From the NCBI RefSeq assembly GCF_018881905.1, contig NZ_JACVPM010000002.1, positions 372,001-436,000 of the forward strand: DNA of 64,000 bases. The letters are read 5' to 3'. Below are positions 58,151-64,000 of this stretch, in pieces (position 1 is the stretch's first letter; each line of letters starts with the position of its first letter). Below the pieces are notes generated by a model that ran no database searches, was not told the DNA's origin, and saw nothing but the letters and a program-made list of their open reading frames with translations. The position numbers and the translations under genes were made by a program. Origin of the DNA: Polynucleobacter sp. MG-27-Goln-C1 (GTDB taxonomy: Bacteria > Pseudomonadota > Gammaproteobacteria > Burkholderiales > Burkholderiaceae).

Positions 58151-59286
58151 GATTTAGCCTCTAGCATTTGTTCAAAATAAGCACGAATCAGATTGTGATA
58201 ACGAGGGTCATCCAACAAGAATGCATCGTGACCGTGTGGCGCATCAATCTCCGCATAACTCACTTCACTCTTATTGCTGAGCAAGGATTCCACAATCTCG
58301 CGACTGCGATTTGGCGGGAAGCGCCAATCCGTACAGAAGCTCACAACTAAAAACTTGGCTTGCACTTCGGCTAAGGCACGATTCAAGCTGCCCTCGTAAC
58401 GACGAGAAGGATCAAAATAATCTAATGCCCTTGTAATCAGCAAATAGGTATTGGCATCAAAGTAAGTAGAAAACTTATCGCCTTGGTGGCGTAGATAACT
58501 TTCAACTTCAAATTCGACATCAAAACTAAAACGATAGTCTTGAGATTCACCGTTAGGCCTTTGTAGCTCGCGCCCAAACTTTTCTGCCATGTCATCGTCA
58601 GATAAATAGGTGATATGCCCAACCATGCGGGCTAGCTTTAGGCCACGCTTTGGTACCACGCCATGCTCGTAGTAATTGCCGCCATGAAAATCTGGATCAG
58701 ACAAAATGGCGTTGCGCGCCACTTCATTAAAGGCAATGTTCTGCGCACTCAGCTTTGGCGTAGATGCAATTACCAGGCAATGTGCAAGGCGCTTTGGAAA
58801 CTGAATTGACCAAGCCAATGCCTGCATACCGCCCAGGCTTCCACCCATTACTGCAGCAAAACGACGAATGCCTAACTTATCAGCCAAGCGTGCCTGGGTA
58901 TTAACCCAATCTTCTACCGTAATCACTGGGAAGTCTGCGCCATAAGGCTTACTGGTGGCGGGATTAATGCTCATCGGCCCAGTAGAGCCAAAACAAGAAC
59001 CTAAGTTGTTGACGCCAATAACAAAGAAGTGGTCGGTATCAACAGGCTTACCCGGACCAATCATGTTGTCCCACCAGCCGATATCGCTTGCATCATCTGG
59101 GTTGGGACCGGCTACATGGTGTGATGCATTCAAGGCATGGCAAACCAATACAGCATTACTTTTGTCGGCATTGAGCTTGCCGTAAGTTTCAATAACTAAA
59201 TCGTAGCCCGATAAAATGGCGCCACTTTGCAAAGGCAAGGGCTCGGCAAAGTGGATAGTGTTTCTAGAGAGGTGTAGCTCGCTCAT
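58147..59286 (-). CDS. metX: Homoserine O-acyltransferase MetX
   Basis: Activates homoserine for methionine synthesis. 379-residue alpha/beta hydrolase fold. Nucleophile Ser150 in G-G-S-L-G-G-M-Q; Asp in F-C-T-D-W-R-F-P-P and His in P-H-G-H-D-A-F-L complete the triad. Betaproteobacterial members paired with MetW are often succinyl- rather than acetyl-transferases, so I leave acyl donor open. It overlaps slmA and metW by four bases each. Confidence 0.95.
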   Translation of the reverse strand: MSELHLSRNTIHFAEPLPLQSGAILSGYDLVIETYGKLNADKSNAVLVCHALNASHHVAGPNPDDASDIGWWDNMIGPGKPVDTDHFFVIGVNNLGSCFGSTGPMSINPATSKPYGADFPVITVEDWVNTQARLADKLGIRRFAAVMGGSLGGMQALAWSIQFPKRLAHCLVIASTPKLSAQNIAFNEVARNAILSDPDFHGGNYYEHGVVPKRGLKLARMVGHITYLSDDDMAEKFGRELQRPNGESQDYRFSFDVEFEVESYLRHQGDKFSTYFDANTYLLITRALDYFDPSRRYEGSLNRALAEVQAKFLVVSFCTDWRFPPNRSREIVESLLSNKSEVSYAEIDAPHGHDAFLLDDPRYHNLIRAYFEQMLEAKS

Positions 59287-59939
59287 TCGGACAGAAGAAT
59301 GCGAAGACTAATATCAGACGCTTCAGTTGGAAGCTTCTTAAAGCCGCTGCGAGCAAAACGATGCCAGCGACCCAAGACATAGCTCATTAACATCGCCGCA
59401 CGAATGCTCACTTCATCTTGAGACACGTTTGCCCATGTGCCACCCTGAGTTTGTGCAATACGCAATGCCTGCTTTAAAGAAGCTTCTACGCGATCAAGCA
59501 CTTGGGTAATCCGCTCTTGCAAACGGTCATCCTCTTGCAATAAAGCATCGCCCAAAAGGACGCGAGTCATGCCGGGATTCTTTTCTGCAAAGAATAAAAG
59601 CATCTGCAAAATACCGCGCGCTTGAGCAAGTCCAGACTCTTCCTTCTGATTAATCTGATTAATCAGACCAAAAACCGTTTGCTCGATAAAAGCAATCAAG
59701 CCTTCAAACATTTGCGCCTTACTGGCGAAATGTCGATAGAGGGCCGCTTCTGAAACTTGAATTTTTGCAGCTAATGCTGCTGTAGTTACACGCTCACCCT
59801 TAGGGTTTTGCAACATCTCAGCCAATACCTGCAAGATCTGGAGGCGGCGCTCACCAGGGCGCGGACGCTTACGTGTCTTACCCTCTTCGGCAGCTGTCGC
59901 TTCGATCTCTGATGCAGTAGGGTCTAAAGAATCACGCAT
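59283..59939 (-). CDS. slmA: SlmA-like TetR-family nucleoid occlusion factor
   Basis: 218 residues with N-terminal basic region K-R-P-R-P-G-E-R-R and a TetR helix-turn-helix [20 protein letters not shown] (about residues 50-69). SlmA in E. coli binds DNA sites away from the terminus and breaks FtsZ filaments. Betaproteobacterial orthology is by sequence; function unproven. It sits between argB and metX. Confidence 0.87.
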   Translation of the reverse strand: MRDSLDPTASEIEATAAEEGKTRKRPRPGERRLQILQVLAEMLQNPKGERVTTAALAAKIQVSEAALYRHFASKAQMFEGLIAFIEQTVFGLINQINQKEESGLAQARGILQMLLFFAEKNPGMTRVLLGDALLQEDDRLQERITQVLDRVEASLKQALRIAQTQGGTWANVSQDEVSIRAAMLMSYVLGRWHRFARSGFKKLPTEASDISLRILLSE

Positions 59940-59961
59940 GTATATATCTCTTGTTCAACTC

Positions 59962-60864
59962 TTAGCGGGAGCGAATCATTGTTCCAAACGCTTGCTCTGT
60001 CAGAATCTCTAACAATAAAGAGTGTTCGATTCGTCCATCAATAATGTGAACTGAATTCACACCACTCTTTGCCGCATCTAATGCAGAGGAAATCTTTGGC
60101 AACATTCCGCCAGAAATCGTGCCATCAGCAAATAGAGCGTCGATTTCACGTGCAGTCAAATCCGTTAAGAGCGTGCCGTTTTTATCCATCACACCAGGAA
60201 TATTGGTCATCATGACTAATTTCTCTGCATGCAAAATTTCTGCCATCTTGCCGGCCACTAAGTCGGCATTGATGTTGTACGCCTGACCTTCCTCGCTAAA
60301 TCCAATTGGGGAGATCACCGGAATAAAGGCATCGTCTTGCAATGCTTTGACAACTGCCGGATTAATTGCCTCGATCTCACCTACAAAACCTAAATCAATT
60401 GTTCCGCCAGCTTTCTTCTCATCAGCGACCAGCATTTTCTTCGCACGAATCAAGCCACCATCTTTGCCAGTCAAGCCAACAGCCTGACCACCAAAGTGGT
60501 TGATCAACATCACGATGTCTTGCTGCACTTCGCCACCAAGAACCCACTCCACCACTTCCATGGTTTCTTCGTCGGTTACGCGCATACCTTGAATAAAGGT
60601 ACCGGTCTTGCCAATCTTCTTGAGGGCCTCATCAATTTGAGGGCCGCCACCGTGAACAACTACAGGGTTCATACCAACTAGCTTGAGCAAAATGACATCG
60701 CGCGCAAAACTTTCTTTGAGGCGCTCTTCAACCATTGCATTCCCACCGTACTTAATCACGATAGTCTTACCGTGATACGCACGAATGTAAGGCAAGGCCT
60801 CGGCCAAAATCTCCGCCTTCAGTAAAGGAGAGATTTCGCTAATAGATGGGGATTGCTTTGTCAT
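59962..60864 (-). CDS. argB: Acetylglutamate kinase
   Basis: Second step of arginine synthesis. 300 residues. I-K-Y-G-G-N-A-M near 37-44, V-V-H-G-G-G-P-Q-I near 68-76 and the S-G-G-M-L-P-K end block are standard. It lacks the long N-terminal helix of arginine-inhibited hexameric forms only in part; feedback is not predictable by eye. Preceded by dksA, 26 bases. Confidence 0.97.
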   Translation of the reverse strand: MTKQSPSISEISPLLKAEILAEALPYIRAYHGKTIVIKYGGNAMVEERLKESFARDVILLKLVGMNPVVVHGGGPQIDEALKKIGKTGTFIQGMRVTDEETMEVVEWVLGGEVQQDIVMLINHFGGQAVGLTGKDGGLIRAKKMLVADEKKAGGTIDLGFVGEIEAINPAVVKALQDDAFIPVISPIGFSEEGQAYNINADLVAGKMAEILHAEKLVMMTNIPGVMDKNGTLLTDLTAREIDALFADGTISGGMLPKISSALDAAKSGVNSVHIIDGRIEHSLLLEILTEQAFGTMIRSR

Positions 60865-60890
60865 TGCTACTTTTTAATTTGATCTGGTAA

Positions 60891-61379
60891 TTAATCGCCA
60901 AACAACTTTTGACGAAGCTCACGACGCTCTTGCGCCTCGAGAGAAAGATTGGCTGTTGGGCGCGCAATTAAACGGTTTAAACCAATCGGCTCACCAGTTT
61001 CTTCACACCAACCGTAATCACCAGACTCAATGCGAGCCAAAGCCTGCTCTACTTTTTTCAATAGCTTGCGCTCACGATCACGTGTGCGCAACTCAAGAGC
61101 GTGCTCCTCTTCAATCGTTGCACGATCCGCGGGATCGGGAACCAAAATGTTTTCACGCAAATGCTCTGTAGTTTCAGAAGCATTTTTCAAAATATCGTCT
61201 TTTAAGGTCAGAAGCTTTTGACGGAAAAAATCAAGTTGAGCTGCATTCATATAGTCCTTTTCGGACATCTTGAGCAATTCAACCTCTGTTAAAGGGGCAC
61301 CCTTAGCAGCCTTTGCACTTGCAGCCTTACTAGGCGCTTTTGCTGTAGCCGAAGATTTCGTTGGTGTTTTTACCGTCAT
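60891..61379 (-). CDS. dksA: DksA, RNA polymerase secondary-channel regulator lacking zinc cysteines
   Basis: Works with ppGpp in the stringent response. 162 residues: Ala/Lys-rich extension (1-30), coiled coil with the tip residues D82, D85, A87 in D-P-A-D-R-A, and a C-terminal globular part Y-G-W-C-E-E-T-G-E-P-I. Only one of four zinc cysteines (C125) remains; the positions of the others are T, S and A. Similar cysteine-poor DksA proteins occur in alphaproteobacteria and as DksA2 in Pseudomonas. Confidence 0.93.
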   Translation of the reverse strand: MTVKTPTKSSATAKAPSKAASAKAAKGAPLTEVELLKMSEKDYMNAAQLDFFRQKLLTLKDDILKNASETTEHLRENILVPDPADRATIEEEHALELRTRDRERKLLKKVEQALARIESGDYGWCEETGEPIGLNRLIARPTANLSLEAQERRELRQKLFGD

Positions 61380-61443
61380 TTCATTCTTTCCATGGATCTA
61401 AACCATTATTACTTCATTCTGCCAAACTTTTACCGCCCTTTTG

Positions 61444-61461
61444 CCAATATTTACCAATATT
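61444..61461. repeat. Tandem CCAATATT repeats upstream of dksA
   Basis: Two copies of CCAATATT at 61444-61451 and 61454-61461, ten bases apart (one helical turn), each with an AATATT palindrome. They are in the 113-base gap between the COG0523 gene and dksA, 65-82 bases before the dksA start. Possible regulator site. Confidence 0.45.
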
Positions 61462-61492
61462 GACCGTGGCGCCGGATTGTACTTGATATTTC

Positions 61493-62554
61493 CTAGGCCA
61501 AACAGCCTTCAAGCCCAGCCAGCAGGGTGTCTTTAGGCAAATCGATGCCAATAAAGACCATCCTTGTTTGCTTCGGTTCGGTACCCCATAAACCCGCCAT
61601 ATCGCTCCCCATCATCTGATGGACACCCTGGAACACGACTTTTCGGTTAGTTCCCTTCACATAGAGGACGCCTTTATAGCGCAACATCTTCTCTCCGAAG
61701 ACCTCCAAAATGCCTCCCAGGAAGTCCTCTAATTTTTTATGATCAAAGGGTTTATCACTACGAAAAACGAAGGATTGGATACGGTCTGTATGGCCCGCAT
61801 GGCCATGATGATCGTGACTGTGGTCATGCCCACAAGTGCTGTGATCATGGTGGTCATGACTGTGATCGTGGCCACAAGTAGCGTGGTCATGATCATCTTG
61901 CTGCAAGAAGTGGGGGTCAATATCGAGCTTCGCGTTCAAATTAAAGCCCTTGAGATCCAAAACGGCATCCAAAGGAACCACTCCTTTGGAAATACCCTGA
62001 ATTGGGGCGCGGGGATTCATATGCATCAAACGATTGCGTAAGGCATCCACTTCAGCAGGTGTCACCAAATCAGTCTTGGTAATGAAGATTTGATCAGCAA
62101 AGCCCACTTGGCGTTGCACTTCTTCATGTTCAGTCAATTGTTGTGGGCCGTGCTTGGCATCCACTAGTGTGACCACCGCATCCAATACGTAATGATCCGC
62201 AACATCATCATCCATAAAGAATGTTTGCGCTACTGGGCCTGGATTAGCCACACCAGTCGTCTCAATGACTACGCGATCAAAGCTAATTTTTTTATCTTTA
62301 CGCTGTTCCCACAATGAATTAAGCGCCTCCACCAGATCACCGCGAATCGTGCAGCAAATACAGCCATTACTCATTTGCACAATATTCTCTTGATTGTCTT
62401 GAACCAAGATGTCGTTATCGATATTCTCTTCGCCAAACTCGTTTTCAATCACGGCGATTTTTTTGCCATGCTCTTCAGTCAAGATGTGTTTGAGCAAAGT
62501 CGTTTTGCCACTGCCTAAAAAGCCTGTGAGAATTGTTACCGGAATTAACGCCAT
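61493..62554 (-). CDS. CobW/COG0523 family GTP-binding metallochaperone
   Basis: 353 residues if started at M-A-L-I-P-V-T (62554; a second ATG at 62557 is adjacent). Walker [10 protein letters not shown] (11-19), metal motif C-I-C-C (65-68) and N-K/T-K-T-D GTP block. Between the GTPase and C-terminal domain is a His-rich loop (222-255) with two near-identical repeats of G-H-D-H-S-H-D-H-H. These features suit zinc delivery. It is upstream of dksA on the same strand. Confidence 0.92.
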   Translation of the reverse strand: MALIPVTILTGFLGSGKTTLLKHILTEEHGKKIAVIENEFGEENIDNDILVQDNQENIVQMSNGCICCTIRGDLVEALNSLWEQRKDKKISFDRVVIETTGVANPGPVAQTFFMDDDVADHYVLDAVVTLVDAKHGPQQLTEHEEVQRQVGFADQIFITKTDLVTPAEVDALRNRLMHMNPRAPIQGISKGVVPLDAVLDLKGFNLNAKLDIDPHFLQQDDHDHATCGHDHSHDHHDHSTCGHDHSHDHHGHAGHTDRIQSFVFRSDKPFDHKKLEDFLGGILEVFGEKMLRYKGVLYVKGTNRKVVFQGVHQMMGSDMAGLWGTEPKQTRMVFIGIDLPKDTLLAGLEGCLA

Positions 62555-62583
62555 CATTGATCCATTCAAAATCTATAAATACA

Positions 62584-62599
62584 TTTCCCAAATGGGAAA
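62584..62599. repeat. Inverted repeat TTTCCCA-AA-TGGGAAA
   Basis: Perfect seven-base arms with a two-base loop between xerC and the COG0523 gene, 30-45 bases before the latter's start. On the minus strand it is followed by TGTATTTATAG. It could be a terminator for xerC or an operator for the chaperone gene. Confidence 0.5.
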
Positions 62600-62620
62600 C
62601 CTTCTATCTTACCGAGTTCC

Positions 62621-63622
62621 TCAGGCTTTGCCAGCCTTTGCGCGAGGATGGGCTTTATCGTATGCCTGCGCTAGGTGCTGGAAATCCAAAGAGGTGTAAA
62701 TCTGCGTACTAGCGATGCTGGCATGCCCCAGCATCTCCTGTACTGCTCGCAAATCTTGGGACGATTGCAGAACATGGCTAGCGAAGCTATGACGCATCAT
62801 GTGCGGATGCACATGGGTTGGCAGCCCAGCCCTCATTGCTAAAGTCCGAAGGCGCGCCTGTACCGTCCGGGGAGATAAACGCGCACCCGTAGCAGAGATA
62901 AATAAAGCCATCGATACATCTGACTGCTCCAACTGGTCGCGGACGGTACGCCAGACCTTGAGAGATTGCATTGCAGGTCCGCCAATCGGGACTGAGCGGC
63001 GCTTGCCACCCTTACCCAAAACCGTTACTTCTGCAGCATCCCAATCCAACCACCCGGCAGACTCCTGCTGGCGATCTTTGCTTTGCATTACGTCAATACC
63101 CAGCAGCTCTGATAAACGAAGGCCTGAGGAATACAGCAAATCGATGATTGCTGCGTCACGTATCGACTCCAGATCTTTCTTTTCTTCAGCCTCTTTTACG
63201 GCTTGATTTACCAAAGAGAGCGCCTGCTCAACCGAAAGCGCTTTAGGCAAAGACTTCAAGCGCTTAGGCGCCTTCACATCATCAACAGGGTTGGCGACTA
63301 AGTTTGCAGTGACTCTTCCCGCCTGCGCATCACGACGGGCATCTTTCTCAGTCAACCAGTCATACCAACCACGCCAAGCAGAAAGCGCCCTAGCAATCGT
63401 GCGAGACGACTTTCCTTTGGAGTGCAAGCGGCCAGCCCAGCGACGAACATGTGCATTGGAAACTTTTAATAAATCAACAGCATCATCCGCTGCCAATGCC
63501 TGCAACTCACCGAGATCCATGCGGTACGCTTTAAGCGTATGAGGTGACAGCTGCCTTAATACATGCAGCTCGTGCAGATACTCTTGCACCAAGGAATGAA
63601 GATCAGCTGGTGCTTGGCTCAT
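62621..63622 (-). CDS. xerC: Site-specific tyrosine recombinase XerC
   Basis: Resolves chromosome dimers at dif with XerD. Started at MSQAPADLHSL (63622), 333 residues, overlapping the DUF484 end by 20 bases. N-terminal SAM-like core-binding domain, then catalytic R in S-S-G-L-R-L-S-E-L, H-M-M-R-H-S-F-A-S-H, and Y in Q-I-Y-T-S-L. The DUF484-xerC order marks it as the housekeeping recombinase, not a phage integrase. Confidence 0.95.
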   Translation of the reverse strand: MSQAPADLHSLVQEYLHELHVLRQLSPHTLKAYRMDLGELQALAADDAVDLLKVSNAHVRRWAGRLHSKGKSSRTIARALSAWRGWYDWLTEKDARRDAQAGRVTANLVANPVDDVKAPKRLKSLPKALSVEQALSLVNQAVKEAEEKKDLESIRDAAIIDLLYSSGLRLSELLGIDVMQSKDRQQESAGWLDWDAAEVTVLGKGGKRRSVPIGGPAMQSLKVWRTVRDQLEQSDVSMALFISATGARLSPRTVQARLRTLAMRAGLPTHVHPHMMRHSFASHVLQSSQDLRAVQEMLGHASIASTQIYTSLDFQHLAQAYDKAHPRAKAGKA

Positions 63623-64000
63623 AAGCCTGGATACGATCCAAAGCTGCAGCAGTGAGTTCAGCAATCTGACGCAAATAGAATGCGCCCATATCCGCAGTAA
63701 AGCGAGACTCGTCTTTACTTGCTAGTAAAAGCACGGCTGGTGATTGCACTGTTCCAATACTTTTACCTAACGGTAAGCCAATAGCCACCATGCTTTGCCA
63801 CTCAGGATCAATGCTCACTTGAGTTGCCAACAAATCCACGCTAGCAGCAGCCAACTCTTTGGCAGAACCACATAGAGGCGTATCAATCCAAGGGCCAAAT
63901 GCCGTATTAGGGGCAAGGAGATGCGCCGACTCCACTTCAAAAACTTCTGCCAATCCAGCAGTCACCGCAGACTCCACATCTGCCTTTGTATTTGCACGCA
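63603..64000 (-). CDS. DUF484 family protein, C-terminal part (cut by window edge)
   Basis: The reading frame is open from the window edge (R-A-N-T-K-A-D-V-E-S) to the stop at 63603, about 132 residues visible. It resembles the GAF-like DUF484 proteins that precede xerC in most proteobacteria, with L-L-L-A-S-K-D-E-S-R-F near the end matching the family's G-S-x-D-x-x-R-F block. The N-terminus lies outside the window. Function unknown. Confidence 0.82.
   Translation of the reverse strand, partial: RANTKADVESAVTAGLAEVFEVESAHLLAPNTAFGPWIDTPLCGSAKELAAASVDLLATQVSIDPEWQSMVAIGLPLGKSIGTVQSPAVLLLASKDESRFTADMGAFYLRQIAELTAAALDRIQAYEPSTS

Noticed and set aside
61790-61891. CRISPR-like or simple tandem repeats
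   Set aside because: They are codons of a His-rich loop in a COG0523 protein.
62621-63622. Phage or island integrase
   Set aside because: Order with DUF484 and the sequence class mark it as housekeeping XerC; no attachment repeats or phage genes nearby.

Overview
This window is a gene-dense stretch of a betaproteobacterial chromosome, most like Polynucleobacter or a close relative in the Burkholderiaceae. I infer this from protein families and gene order: a split MetH, lipB-lipA next to DUF493, metK followed by two lipid A acyltransferases and dapF, an SAH riboswitch before ahcY-metF, PhaM, and a DksA without its zinc cysteines. Base composition is moderate and intergenic gaps are short. I found no tRNA, rRNA, CRISPR array, insertion sequence or prophage. 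No stretch over 300 bases lacks a gene; the longest gaps are 4312-4572, 50448-50698 and 51866-52068.

Layout. 1-4311 (minus): glutathione synthesis (gshB partial, gshA), then a TorF-like porin, a PII protein and an ammonium transporter in one unit ending in tandem terminators. 4573-9550: ubiK, then a minus-strand operon from VanZ through a ferredoxin, a hydrolase and DUF493 to lipB, lipA and a lipoprotein. 9597-16611: birA-coaX, heptose adenylyltransferase, and a tightly coupled five-gene unit of exported glutathione peroxidase, FAD oxidoreductase, DUF1365, cyclopropane-synthase-like methyltransferase and SDR, probably a membrane lipid modification module. 16621-28156: dsbA, a SPOR protein, argS, two-piece methionine synthase, phaM, a metallo-beta-lactamase-fold hydrolase, a short DUF1289 gene, an acuI-like reductase, a lipoprotein, a flavin reductase and a GST.

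28224-36657: a complete RND efflux operon (outer membrane factor, adaptor, pump), then a MarR-controlled stress operon (marR, doxX, flavodoxin/WrbA-like, pirin) with a visible promoter and operator. 36754-48125: glmU-glmS, ttcA, folB with a FolM-like reductase, a MidA-like methyltransferase, cca, an NDUFA9-like protein, a soluble lytic transglycosylase and 5-formyl-THF cyclo-ligase. 48115-51865 is the activated methyl cycle: metK, SAH riboswitch, ahcY, metF. With metH (20041-23849) and metX-metW (57569-59286) this makes the window rich in methionine/SAM metabolism. 52069-64000: lipid A acyltransferases, dapF, pyrE, xth, then dksA-argB-slmA-metX-metW-ampG, a COG0523 metallochaperone, xerC and DUF484.

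I did not find a clearly new biological system. The observations best worth checking are an 11-bp inverted repeat abutting the SAH aptamer with a readable switch model, the oxidative-stress/lipid module at 11794-16611, NtrC-like half-sites before the porin-PII-Amt operon, the MarR operator inside its promoter spacer, and the zinc-free DksA beside a His-rich zinc-type chaperone.
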